In this document: piece after piece, positions 1-8,089 of the stretch
Numbering within the stretch: the stretch's first letter is position 1
How the letters are laid out: the number at the start of each line of letters is the position of its first letter
Assembly (NCBI GenBank): GCA_964351365.1
Contig: CAYGNP010000024.1
Coordinates: forward strand, 1-32,536
Length of the DNA: 32,536 bases
Direction: 5' to 3'
DNA from: UBA1672 sp964351365
GTDB taxonomy: Bacteria > Pseudomonadota > Alphaproteobacteria > Micavibrionales > Micavibrionaceae
Program-made: the position numbers and the translations under genes
Notes under the pieces: generated by a model
Databases searched by the model: none
Told to the model about the DNA's origin: nothing
What the model saw: the letters and a program-made list of their open reading frames with translations, nothing else

Positions 1-1130
1 ACATCTACGGCAGATTCAGAGCGCGTGTAGGATGCGTAATCAAATCCTGCGCCACCATCAAGTATATCTGCATTTCCACCGCCTTGAAGGATATCGTGTC
101 CGCCGAGGCCCTGAAGGTGGTTTATGTCTGCATTGCCATAAATATAGTCACGTGCAGTGGAGAGATCTGCTCCGATTATATTTTCAATTGAGTTGAATGT
201 ATCGCCTTCTGCGAAGCCGCCGGATGCTGTGTTATTTTCAAGGTCAACATTAATACGTGACGTTGAATTACTGTAATCAACCGTCCCATTCTCCGTTTGA
301 GCCGAGAAAAACTCTACATCCGCGGTCGCAACATATGTCCTGTCTTGAGGGAGAATAAGCCTAAGATCAAAAATTCTATCATCAAATTCCAGGAACTCTA
401 CAACAGAATCGGGGTTACCAGAGTAAAAATTCTTAATTGTGAGGCTGTTCGAAAAGGGCAGAAACTGCGAAACGAGCCGTAAATCTGTACCCACACCATT
501 TGAAAATATGAGATCAGTGAGCAAAGTACCAGAAGCTATCCGGATTGTATCAATCCCCCCGGTATCTTCGATCACATCTGCACCATCGCCTGAGAAGCTG
601 TAGAAATAGCGATCATCTCCCAAACCGCCGGAAAGCGTGTCATCGCCTGTATCGCCTGTTAAATTATCATTACCATCGCCGCCAATCAGGATATCGAAAT
701 CAAGTCCACCGACGAGATTATCATTTCCAGGCCCACCATTAATGATGTCGTTTCCTGCCCCGCCAACGAGCAAATCGTCCCCAACGTTACCCCAGATAAT
801 GTCTCGGCCTTCGCCACCTTGAACCTCAAGATTTTGAGTAAAGTTTGTTAAACTGGCAAAGAGAACTATATCATTCCCAAGTCCTGGCAGTATGAACTCA
901 TAACTGGATATCAGAAGATTTCCATTTTCATCTTCAAGCCGGATAACTTGGTCGGAGTTATTACCCACGATGATGTCGCGAAAAGCAGCATTTCCGTTAG
1001 GAAGAACTGCCCCGTTCACATTAAATGTACCATCGATAACAATCGTCGTTCCATCATATGGGTTGATAAATGTTTGCGAAGTAAATGTAGTTGGTGTCCC
1101 TGACACAAATGTTAATGCTGGTGAAGACAT
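1..1130 (-). CDS. RTX-repeat calcium-binding protein, 3' end missing
   Basis: The reading frame is open from an ATG at 1130 to the left edge, giving 376 residues without a stop. An AAGGGG ribosome-binding site lies 8 bases before the start. Residues about 105-172 hold consecutive GGxGxD-type nonapeptides, for example GGAGNDIINGG and GGDGNDNLTGD, and a second block (GGHDILQGGGNADILDGG) lies near residue 343-360. Such repeats bind calcium and form parallel beta rolls in type I-secreted proteins. There is no N-terminal signal peptide, as expected for type I secretion, whose signal would sit in the missing C-terminus. No enzymatic domain is visible in the first 100 residues. It lies downstream of polysaccharide export genes on the same strand, so a secreted matrix or surface protein is a reasonable inference. 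The RTX repeat identity is secure; the biological role is not. Confidence 0.85.
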   Translation of the reverse strand, partial: MSSPALTFVSGTPTTFTSQTFINPYDGTTIVIDGTFNVNGAVLPNGNAAFRDIIVGNNSDQVIRLEDENGNLLISSYEFILPGLGNDIVLFASLTNFTQNLEVQGGEGRDIIWGNVGDDLLVGGAGNDIINGGPGNDNLVGGLDFDILIGGDGNDNLTGDTGDDTLSGGLGDDRYFYSFSGDGADVIEDTGGIDTIRIASGTLLTDLIFSNGVGTDLRLVSQFLPFSNSLTIKNFYSGNPDSVVEFLEFDDRIFDLRLILPQDRTYVATADVEFFSAQTENGTVDYSNSTSRINVDLENNTASGGFAEGDTFNSIENIIGADLSTARDYIYGNADINHLQGLGGHDILQGGGNADILDGGAGFDYASYTRSESAVD

Positions 1131-1181
1131 AGAATTTTCCCCTTCTTTTCCACACGTTAAAATATCATTCAGATAAACGCT

Positions 1182-1209
1182 ATAATAATTAATCTTTATG
1201 TATAATCAA
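1182..1209 (-). promoter_or_regulatory. Candidate sigma70-type promoter for the RTX gene
   Basis: On the minus strand TTGATT (1209-1204) and TATTAT (1187-1182) are separated by 16 bases, placing transcription start near 1175 and leaving a leader of about 45 bases. The region from 1131 to 1253 is very AT-rich, so chance matches are likely. Confidence 0.3.
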
Positions 1210-1253
1210 GAAAAATTTTCAAAAAGTTATGTATTTTTTAATTTTTTTTGTTT

Positions 1254-3338
1254 TCAGGATACAGAAACATACTCCGGGTAAACTCTGTGGCTATAGTTTT
1301 GTGCCATCTCTGTCATATCCGTCTGGCTAATAACTACGCCGATAATAGTTTTATTCTGAATGCCGCTCTGTTTTAGATGAAATTTCAAGCTGTTAGCTTT
1401 TGTTTCCCCCCATTCAAGAGCAAGAATAAAGCCATCAATGTCATCAATATATCGTGCAGTGTCAGAGCTGGCAGAAAGAGGCGGCAAATCAAGAATAACG
1501 TAATCAAACTGAGTTCGCGCATCACGAACAAGACTCTGAATTTCTTGCTCTGTAATCTGATTAATCACATGAGTAGGTAAAACATAAAGGCCGGTTTTCT
1601 GATCCTGTGCAATGTGTTCACCAAGAGGCAGCGTGTTAATACGCACATCTTCCACGGCAGAAGACCGCTTTATCCTATTTGCGCCAGAAAGCATAGGGTT
1701 TCTGATATCAGCGTCAATTAAAAGGCACGAAGCCCCTGATTGTGCAATATATAATGCAAGATTACTGGCCGTAATAGATTTGCCTGAACCCGGCGTATCA
1801 GAAGCAACACCAATGACTCTACCTGAATCACAGCCGAGTTTTTTATCAACGACCAACTGAATATTATGGCTTGTATCGGCATGAAGCGAGCGCGCGGAAC
1901 TAACACTGTTACTAAATTCCCTATTTTTAAAAAGACAATCCCCTGCAACAACTTTTGCAGAAGGGTTATTTTGTTCAAACTTCGGCAAAAAGCCTAGAAA
2001 GAAAAGCCCAAGCTCACTCTCTACCTGTCCCGCGCGTTTAATCGTCTTATCAAAATTATCTTTAAGCAATGCAAGAAAAACCCCCACTCCAGTCCCTAAA
2101 ATTAAGGCCAGACCAAGAATTAAAAAAGATTTAGGATGACTTTTCCCTTGCGGTGGCATTGCATAGGTAATAATCCGCGATTGCGATACTGGAAAAGATT
2201 GTTGCTGATTAACCATCTGAAATTTTTCCAGATAATCATCATAGAGATTTTGATGCGTTTGCGCCTCTTTTTCTAAAGCTTCTAACTCGAACTTGAAGGA
2301 ATCATTTTTGATTTTGAGTGTGATTAGTTCATTCAGAGTTTTTTCTAACGATTCAGCTTCTGCTTTGGCGACTTCGAAATCATTTTGATTGCTCTGGACA
2401 ATGCGTTTCATTTCACCAAAAATGACATTTCGTGATTCTTCTAATACTTTTTTTTGATTTTTAACCGCGACATGATCTTGGCCCAAGGTCGCAATCAGGC
2501 GTGTAAGACGCGCCTGATTCTCAAGATATTTCGCCCTTATACTGTTAATTACATCATTGTTAAAGGCCTCGGCTACGGCGGCGGAGATATCATTTTTTTC
2601 TATAATGTTCTTGCTGTGCATATAGCGCACATGCGCAGCATCGGCTCTGGCCCTTGCATCACCCAGTTTCGCATTAACACTTTGAATTCTCTGCTCGTTT
2701 ATGGTTTGTCCATTGTTATCAATTAAATCATATTTTATTCGAAACTCCTGAACGGCGCTTGCGGACTCAATACTTTTTTGCCGCAAAGCCTCTATTTTAT
2801 TTTCAAGCCAAGTTGCTGTTTTAACTGAGCCTTCGGAGAAATAATTAACCTGGTCATAAATATACGCCTCTGCGAAGGCGTTGGCTCGATCTGCCGCAAT
2901 TTTGGGATCTGTGTGTGTGTAGCGCAATGTAATAACATGCGTCTCACCTTCCCTGTTTGCACGTAATCCCTTGATCAATTGAGATAGCGTGGCTTCATGA
3001 ACCTTAAAATCATTTTTAAGAGCCTCCATTTCGCTTTCGGAGTAAAGATATTGCATAGCCTGCTCAATAATTCTTCGCGATTTTATAATTTCAACCTGAC
3101 TTTCAATCGCCGCATTTTCAAAACTACTGCTTTTTGTTGAAGATAAGGCCGCCACAGTGTCAGCCTGACTGCGATCAAGTAAAATAGAGGCTTTGGCAGT
3201 ATATTGTGACGGCGTGATTAAAAGATATAAAAAGGCAAGCCCCAAAAAAACACCCATGCTGATCAATATGATCTTATAGCCCCTCTTAAGGGATATAAAA
3301 ATGCGGTAAATATCCAAAATGTCGTTATTTGTGCTCAT
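1254..3338 (-). CDS. wzc: Polysaccharide co-polymerase / tyrosine autokinase (Wzc/ExoP type)
   Basis: An inner-membrane chain-length regulator fused to a cytoplasmic BY-kinase, 694 residues from the preferred ATG. A Wzz domain starts at the N-terminus with a membrane segment at about 22-42, followed by a long coiled-coil periplasmic region (about 170-380) and a second membrane segment at about 403-425 after a proline-rich stretch. The kinase part shows Walker A DTPGSGKS (514-521), Walker A' LLIDADIRNP (539-548) and Walker B FDYVILDLPP (611-620). The C-terminus NYSHRVYPEY carries three tyrosines, a short version of the autophosphorylated tail. A longer start at 3371 would overlap the preceding gene and has no ribosome-binding site. 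It follows the Wza gene directly, matching the export pair that spans the envelope. Family assignment is secure; which polymer it controls is inferred. Confidence 0.93.
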   Translation of the reverse strand: MSTNNDILDIYRIFISLKRGYKIILISMGVFLGLAFLYLLITPSQYTAKASILLDRSQADTVAALSSTKSSSFENAAIESQVEIIKSRRIIEQAMQYLYSESEMEALKNDFKVHEATLSQLIKGLRANREGETHVITLRYTHTDPKIAADRANAFAEAYIYDQVNYFSEGSVKTATWLENKIEALRQKSIESASAVQEFRIKYDLIDNNGQTINEQRIQSVNAKLGDARARADAAHVRYMHSKNIIEKNDISAAVAEAFNNDVINSIRAKYLENQARLTRLIATLGQDHVAVKNQKKVLEESRNVIFGEMKRIVQSNQNDFEVAKAEAESLEKTLNELITLKIKNDSFKFELEALEKEAQTHQNLYDDYLEKFQMVNQQQSFPVSQSRIITYAMPPQGKSHPKSFLILGLALILGTGVGVFLALLKDNFDKTIKRAGQVESELGLFFLGFLPKFEQNNPSAKVVAGDCLFKNREFSNSVSSARSLHADTSHNIQLVVDKKLGCDSGRVIGVASDTPGSGKSITASNLALYIAQSGASCLLIDADIRNPMLSGANRIKRSSAVEDVRINTLPLGEHIAQDQKTGLYVLPTHVINQITEQEIQSLVRDARTQFDYVILDLPPLSASSDTARYIDDIDGFILALEWGETKANSLKFHLKQSGIQNKTIIGVVISQTDMTEMAQNYSHRVYPEYVSVS

Positions 3339-3348
3339 AACTTTATAT

Positions 3349-4512
3349 CTAATAAGCGTCCCTGGTAACATTTGTTGTGGATGATTGTAAATTCAGAATA
3401 TTGAGAAACTTAGAAAACTCAACAGATTCAGAGTTAGCAATATACACAATATCGTCATCCTGCATCTGAAATTTTTGTGCAAGGAAAAATCCATCGCCCT
3501 TACGCAGGTTTAATTTATAAATAACAGGAATAGTGGACTGCTCAGAAATCTCTGGAGCAACATCCTGACCAGTTATCTCAAGAAAATCTGGTCTCTCGCG
3601 CCGGAACACATAAATTTCCGATGGATCAGCCTGAAATGTATTTAAACCTTGCGCCTTGGCAATAGCATCGGAAAGTTCAATTTTCCGGCGTTCAAAATTA
3701 AAACTACCCTGAAATTGGGAAGCGCCGTAAATCGAGAAAGTTTCCGGCTCTCTGTAAAGATAAAGCGTATCATTGGGTTCAAGATAAATATTTTTGCTCG
3801 GATCAAGCAAAAGATCATCGAGCTTAATCGTATGCTCTTTACCCTCCCTATGCAGCGTCACCCAGCTCTCATAGCCCGGAAAAGAGCTTCCACCGGCATT
3901 AGCAAGGCCATCCAAAACCCTCTCCTCGTTAAAGCTCAAAGCAAAACGTGATGGATTGCGAACGTCACCGATAACACTTACCTCTGATCCTCCCCGATCT
4001 TGAAAAGAAACAACCACTTGTGGCTCAATCGCGCGGTCTGCGAGCCCAGCCGCTATACTTTTGGCAATCGAATTCGTTGTTTTCCCGGCCGCCTGAACAA
4101 GGCCAATATAAGGCACAGTAATATACCCAGATCCATCAATGGTTTGCGCAGGAAGCGAAATAAAATTACCTGGCCGAACGCCAGCCTCGCGCGGAACAAA
4201 CAAGCCACCAGACTGCGCCTCGTAAATTGTAACCATAATGGTATCGCCCACATCCACGTTAACAGCTTTGGGTTTGCCTCCAACAGGCCAGTTAATATTT
4301 GTATCAATAGATTTTTGTCGCAGATCCAGCTTGTGAAGTAGATCATCTGTAATATTGACCGTTAAATACGATGTGCTCTTAGTTTCAGTAGACACAGAAG
4401 CACTGGAGCCAATCAAAATTGCAGATGCATGAGGGCCGGACGCAGGAAGAAAACCGCATCCTGTAAGCCACAATAGTGGTACAGCAACGAGTAAAAAGCG
4501 ACTTTGAGGCAT
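3349..4512 (-). CDS. wza: Outer-membrane polysaccharide export lipoprotein (Wza type)
   Basis: 387 residues. The first 19 residues form a lipoprotein signal peptide ending in the lipobox LTGC, with Cys19 as the lipidated residue. A polysaccharide-export domain follows (about 70-160, including VDVGDTIMVTIYEA and GYITVPYIGLV), then SLBB-like repeats (about 165-240, with VSVIGDVRNPSRFAL, and again toward the C-terminus). In this family the protein forms the outer-membrane channel through which capsule or exopolysaccharide leaves. A GAGG ribosome-binding site lies 8 bases before the ATG. The stop lies 10 bases before the preferred start of the Wzc-type gene, so the two are almost certainly co-transcribed. 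It has several SLBB-like segments and no unusual truncation. Confidence 0.93.
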   Translation of the reverse strand: MPQSRFLLVAVPLLWLTGCGFLPASGPHASAILIGSSASVSTETKSTSYLTVNITDDLLHKLDLRQKSIDTNINWPVGGKPKAVNVDVGDTIMVTIYEAQSGGLFVPREAGVRPGNFISLPAQTIDGSGYITVPYIGLVQAAGKTTNSIAKSIAAGLADRAIEPQVVVSFQDRGGSEVSVIGDVRNPSRFALSFNEERVLDGLANAGGSSFPGYESWVTLHREGKEHTIKLDDLLLDPSKNIYLEPNDTLYLYREPETFSIYGASQFQGSFNFERRKIELSDAIAKAQGLNTFQADPSEIYVFRRERPDFLEITGQDVAPEISEQSTIPVIYKLNLRKGDGFFLAQKFQMQDDDIVYIANSESVEFSKFLNILNLQSSTTNVTRDAY

Positions 4513-4609
4513 GAAGTGCCCTCGGTTAAAAAACTAAATAATGCAGAACGCGTGCAGAATACTTAAGAATAATCTTAAAGGAATTTTAACGTAATACAAG
4601 AGACCAATC

Positions 4610-5578
4610 TCATTCACAAAGATAAAAATCAGCATAAATTGGAAAATGATCAGACCCGCTAGAATAGGATTTACGCGTATAATTTTCATTATGAAAATTT
4701 TTTGTGTAAAAAATATGATCTATGGGAACAGAAAATAGTGGCGCAGCCCAGGCAGGCCATGTCCCAAAATAATTTAATATTGATGGGTTTCCAAGAAGTC
4801 TTGCCTGATTTTGGATGTTTCTCATCGGCGGCGTCCATGGTGCACTATTAAAATCTCCTGCTAAAATCAGGCGAATATTTGGATTTTCGTAAACTTTATT
4901 TTGCGCGTAATCAGCAACATCTTGTAAGAATAAATTCCGCTCATGAAGACGCTCATCGTCTTTTGGTGATGTTGAATGTAAGCCTATAAGATCAATTATT
5001 TTTCCACTTCGCTCAATCTGGGCATGAAGGATCTGCCTCTTGGATCTTGGCATTTGAGGTTTTTCGATTGTCTTAATCGGGTATTTTGAATAGAGCGTAA
5101 CGGTGAATTTTTTCCCTTCTTCGTAGTTTGGATAAAAAAATGGGTGGGTTTTTGTGAAACTTTTGTGGCTGTAATCTAAAAAAGTCTCTTGTGCTTCTTG
5201 TAATACAACAATGTCTGGTTGTGCTCCGGCAATATTAGCTAAAATTTCTTCAACACGGTCGTTCTTGTATAAGATATTGTAACTCATGACCCTTATGGGT
5301 GTTTGTGCATTTTCACATGTCTTGTGTGATTTATGTTTTAAGGGGTAAGCCAAAGTAATTACACAGGCCTGAACACATATCAAGATAAGCTGAATCATGC
5401 TTATGAAATAGCTGCTGTACAAGACAGACAGGATGAACAAAACGACAAGAGTTGCTGCTACATATACACGCAATTGATCAGCGGCGTCTGCATATAAAGG
5501 CCAAATATCTGTGTAAGGCAAAATGGTTAGAGCCAGACATGATATGGTAAAAAGCAGAATTAATATTTTGAGGATCAT
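4610..5578 (-). CDS. Membrane-anchored endonuclease/exonuclease/phosphatase-family hydrolase
   Basis: 322 residues. Three hydrophobic segments occupy about 2-20, 37-55 and 58-80, followed by an EEP-fold domain likely facing the periplasm. The metal-dependent catalytic set is present: Asn101 in MSYNILYKN, Glu128 in VVLQEAQ, His201 in IGLHSTSP, Asp242/Asn244 in AGDFNSAPW, Asp287-His288 in PIDHIF and Asp310-His311 in SGSDHFPIY. All key residues look intact, so it should be an active phosphodiesterase or phosphatase; substrate cannot be read from sequence. Related domain architectures occur in many proteobacteria without a settled role. It lies upstream of the Wza gene on the same strand (97 bases between them) and divergent from the Wzy-like gene, so a link to polysaccharide or lipid-linked intermediates is possible but inferred. 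Confidence 0.82.
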   Translation of the reverse strand: MILKILILLFTISCLALTILPYTDIWPLYADAADQLRVYVAATLVVLFILSVLYSSYFISMIQLILICVQACVITLAYPLKHKSHKTCENAQTPIRVMSYNILYKNDRVEEILANIAGAQPDIVVLQEAQETFLDYSHKSFTKTHPFFYPNYEEGKKFTVTLYSKYPIKTIEKPQMPRSKRQILHAQIERSGKIIDLIGLHSTSPKDDERLHERNLFLQDVADYAQNKVYENPNIRLILAGDFNSAPWTPPMRNIQNQARLLGNPSILNYFGTWPAWAAPLFSVPIDHIFYTKNFHNENYTRKSYSSGSDHFPIYADFYLCE

Positions 5579-5585
5579 CTCACTA

Positions 5586-5613
5586 TATATATTTTTAATC
5601 GCCTGATTGTAAA
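5586..5613 (-). promoter_or_regulatory. Candidate promoter for the EEP-hydrolase gene
   Basis: On the minus strand TTTACA (5613-5608) and TATATA (5591-5586) are 16 bases apart. The predicted transcription start is only a base or so upstream of the ATG at 5578, which would make the transcript nearly leaderless. It shares its -35 bases with the divergent promoter candidate. Confidence 0.3.
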
Positions 5614-5636
5614 GAAGATGATAAAGACAATATGAT
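5607..5636 (+). promoter_or_regulatory. Candidate promoter for the Wzy/Wzx/glycosyltransferase operon
   Basis: TTGTAA (5607-5612) and TATGAT (5631-5636) are separated by 18 bases. The ribosome-binding site GGAGAG (5641-5646) follows immediately, and GTG at 5652 is the matching start. Confidence 0.35.
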
Positions 5637-5651
5637 TTTCGGAGAGAATTG

Positions 5652-6869
5652 GTGATTTTAAATTTTACAACATTTTACACTCGGTTTTTCGAGAAAAACC
5701 TCTTTGAGCGCATAATTCTGTATCTTTTTGCTTCCGAGATTATTGTTAAAATTGTGTTTGAACTGGTTTTAGGGCAATGGTTTTTTGTCCAATCGCAGCA
5801 CAAGCAATGGATATTTTATGCCTTGCTCGCGCTCGATTACCTTATTTCTATCAGAAAAGTTATAAACATAAAACTTACAGTCAATGTGATGTCGCTTTTC
5901 TCACTTTTCTTTTTCATTCTTATTGCTCAGGGGCTTTTTGTCGGGATTATGAATGGCAATAAACCATTTGAAATTCTCAATGACACCATACCCCCGCTGA
6001 TGATTGCCTTAAATATTCTCCGGTTTCAGTCATATGAGGAGGTTAGTAAACCAATCGATTTCAAATTTTTGCTTTACGCAACAACCTCTTTGGCATTTTT
6101 AACGTGCGTGATCGGGTTTCTGGCCGTAAAACTTGGCAGGCCCTCAGTTGCCCAAATTCCTGTAGGGCCGGTTTATTTCCCCTTAGCTGCTGCTGGCCTG
6201 ATCATGGTGCGACCTTTCCCCAGAATATTACTACCGCTCATAGCCATCATGTTTATGCTTGCATTGCCGCAATTCAACAGAACGACCTTGGCCTTTATAG
6301 TTTTGATGATGGCTGGTTATTCTCTCATTATAACGCTCAAGGATCCTTCAAAAGGATTATTTCTGATTGCATTATTTACTATTTTAGCCAGCGTCTCCTG
6401 GATGCTTTTGCCCGAGGATTCACAAACCTATCGGCGGATTATGGGTTTAACAGAACTCAACTTTTCTGCCCGCACTGGATCTGTTGGTGAGCGCCAGGAA
6501 GAATTTGACAGCATCAGGACAACGCTTGCCGCTAATGGTAAAACAATAGAGCTTGTTGGCCTTGGCTTTGGCGGGGTGTATGAAGCTCAATTTACGCATA
6601 AATACGTCAGAAATTATGGTCATGCCCACTATTCCTGGGCATGGTTTAACCTGCGCTATGGTTATTCGGGCTATCTTTATCTGCTTATTTTTCTAAGCGT
6701 TTTGTTATTTAATGCGGTTAAAGGCTTAAGGATGAAAACAGAAACCGGGACATTCATAGGGCTCTTATGCATTTTTGGCCTTCTCTATTGCACAACCTAT
6801 GTAAACGCCGTCTTTCTTTGCGTTGGCCTTCACTTCTTCCATCTCCAACAGGAAAACCAAAGGACATGA
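5652..6869 (+). CDS. O-antigen polymerase/ligase-like membrane protein (Wzy/WaaL superfamily)
   Basis: 405 residues with about ten hydrophobic segments distributed over the whole length. A larger hydrophilic loop near residues 270-330 ends in GYGHAHYSWAWFNLRYGYSG-like sequence (the stretch NYGHAHYSWAWFNLRYG), resembling the conserved His-containing loop before the last membrane helices of O-antigen ligases and polymerases. In an operon with a flippase and a glycosyltransferase, polymerisation of lipid-linked repeat units (Wzy) is the likelier role than ligation. The GTG at 5652 is preferred because GGAGAG sits 5 bases before it; a TTG at 5649 is too close. The gene is AT-rich compared with the following flippase. 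Stop and next start overlap as ATGA. Wzy and WaaL cannot be separated confidently by sequence reading alone. Confidence 0.78.
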   Translation: MILNFTTFYTRFFEKNLFERIILYLFASEIIVKIVFELVLGQWFFVQSQHKQWIFYALLALDYLISIRKVINIKLTVNVMSLFSLFFFILIAQGLFVGIMNGNKPFEILNDTIPPLMIALNILRFQSYEEVSKPIDFKFLLYATTSLAFLTCVIGFLAVKLGRPSVAQIPVGPVYFPLAAAGLIMVRPFPRILLPLIAIMFMLALPQFNRTTLAFIVLMMAGYSLIITLKDPSKGLFLIALFTILASVSWMLLPEDSQTYRRIMGLTELNFSARTGSVGERQEEFDSIRTTLAANGKTIELVGLGFGGVYEAQFTHKYVRNYGHAHYSWAWFNLRYGYSGYLYLLIFLSVLLFNAVKGLRMKTETGTFIGLLCIFGLLYCTTYVNAVFLCVGLHFFHLQQENQRT

Positions 6870-8089
6870 GCGGACGAAAAACAGCACCCTTTATCATGAT
6901 CCAAAATGTTGCCAATGCTGCCGTGCAGCTGGCGATTGTCATCATCATCTCCCGCGCCCTGGGCGCAGAAGGGGCTGGGCATTATGCGCTCGCCCAGAGC
7001 TATGTCATGCCGGCGTTTTTCCTCGGGCTCTTTGCGCTCAAAACGCAATACCTAATTGCCCGCGAACCTTTTGACATCGGGGATTTATGGGGCGTTCGCA
7101 CCATTGCCGCAAGCGTGATATTCCTGATCGTGGTTTGTATTGCGCTTATTGCTGAAAACACCCATATTGCCTTGATTGTTCTCGCGCTGTCCTGTGTCAA
7201 ATTTTTTGATGGCTATATTGATACGCTCATCGGCATATTTCAAAAATCCGGCGCGCTTGGCTTTATCGCCAAGACAGCAATAAGCCGCCTCATTATAAGT
7301 ATGGGCGCCTTTACGCTTGTTTTTTTTGCAACGCGCGATACGGCACTGTCGTTATTCACCATGGCCGGTGCAGGATTTTTACATTTCTTTGTCATCGAGC
7401 AGCCATGGTGCCGAAAGAACTGCCTATATAACAGCCGGATATTTGACTTCAGTCCTGCCGCAACAACAACGCGCATGAAGCTTGCTAAAGACGGCCTGCC
7501 CATTGCGTTGGGCGTTTTGATCGGCGCGGCGCAGCTCAGCGTTGTGCGCATCCTGCTCGAGAATTACCACGGCGCAGCGCTTCTGGGGCAATTTTCGGCA
7601 GCCCTTCAGGTGGTTCTAATTGGCAATCTTTTTATCGTCGCCACCGGCCAGGCCTTCATGCCGATGCTCGCAGCGCATTTTCAACAAAATAACAGAAAAG
7701 CCTTCAAAAAAATCATACTTATGCTGATGGGCTTTATAACCCTGTGTGTTTGCGCAGGAACGGCTCTGAGCTTCCTTATCGGAAATTGGTTGATGGAATT
7801 TATTTTTGGCACGGATTTCAAAAATCTTGGCTGGATGTTGGTGATCGCCAGCGCCTCATCACTTCCCTTTTTCATGAATGCTGTGCTCAATCAGGCAGCG
7901 ATCGCCTGTAATCTCGCATACGCGCAGTTCAAAGTGTATCTCACAGGATTTATTATCGCCTGCGTATTGGGCTGGTATTTAACTGCTCACTACGATACAA
8001 ACGGGGCTTACGCGGCTATATTCATCACAAATATAGTGCAATGCGCCGCATTTTTAGCGCTGATTTCCAAAAGGTTCCGGCAGCAATGA
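6866..8089 (+). CDS. wzx: Lipid-linked oligosaccharide flippase (Wzx/MATE-like polysaccharide transporter)
   Basis: 407 residues with about 12 hydrophobic segments. The N-terminal part (FIMIQNVANAAVQLAIVIII, then SRALGAEGAGHYALAQSY) is typical of the polysaccharide-synthase/flippase family, where a GxxGxGxYxxA-like motif follows the first helix. These proteins move undecaprenyl-linked repeat units to the periplasmic face. The start at 6866 is chosen because it forms an ATGA overlap with the Wzy-like stop and leaves a normal N-terminus; an upstream in-frame ATG at 6767 lies entirely inside the preceding gene. It ends with another ATGA overlap into the next glycosyltransferase. It is markedly more GC-rich than the gene before it. 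Confidence 0.86.
   Translation: MSGRKTAPFIMIQNVANAAVQLAIVIIISRALGAEGAGHYALAQSYVMPAFFLGLFALKTQYLIAREPFDIGDLWGVRTIAASVIFLIVVCIALIAENTHIALIVLALSCVKFFDGYIDTLIGIFQKSGALGFIAKTAISRLIISMGAFTLVFFATRDTALSLFTMAGAGFLHFFVIEQPWCRKNCLYNSRIFDFSPAATTTRMKLAKDGLPIALGVLIGAAQLSVVRILLENYHGAALLGQFSAALQVVLIGNLFIVATGQAFMPMLAAHFQQNNRKAFKKIILMLMGFITLCVCAGTALSFLIGNWLMEFIFGTDFKNLGWMLVIASASSLPFFMNAVLNQAAIACNLAYAQFKVYLTGFIIACVLGWYLTAHYDTNGAYAAIFITNIVQCAAFLALISKRFRQQ

Noticed and set aside
545..822. Plus-strand open frames across the RTX region
   Set aside because: They are antisense to the calcium-repeat coding frame; their Pro/His/Ser-rich repeats are shadows of the GGxGxD repeats. The DNA periodicity is likewise explained by the nonapeptides and is not a CRISPR array.
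6767..6865. Longer N-terminus for the flippase
   Set aside because: This stretch lies within the Wzy-like gene in another frame; the ATGA overlap at 6866 and the family's usual N-terminus fit better.
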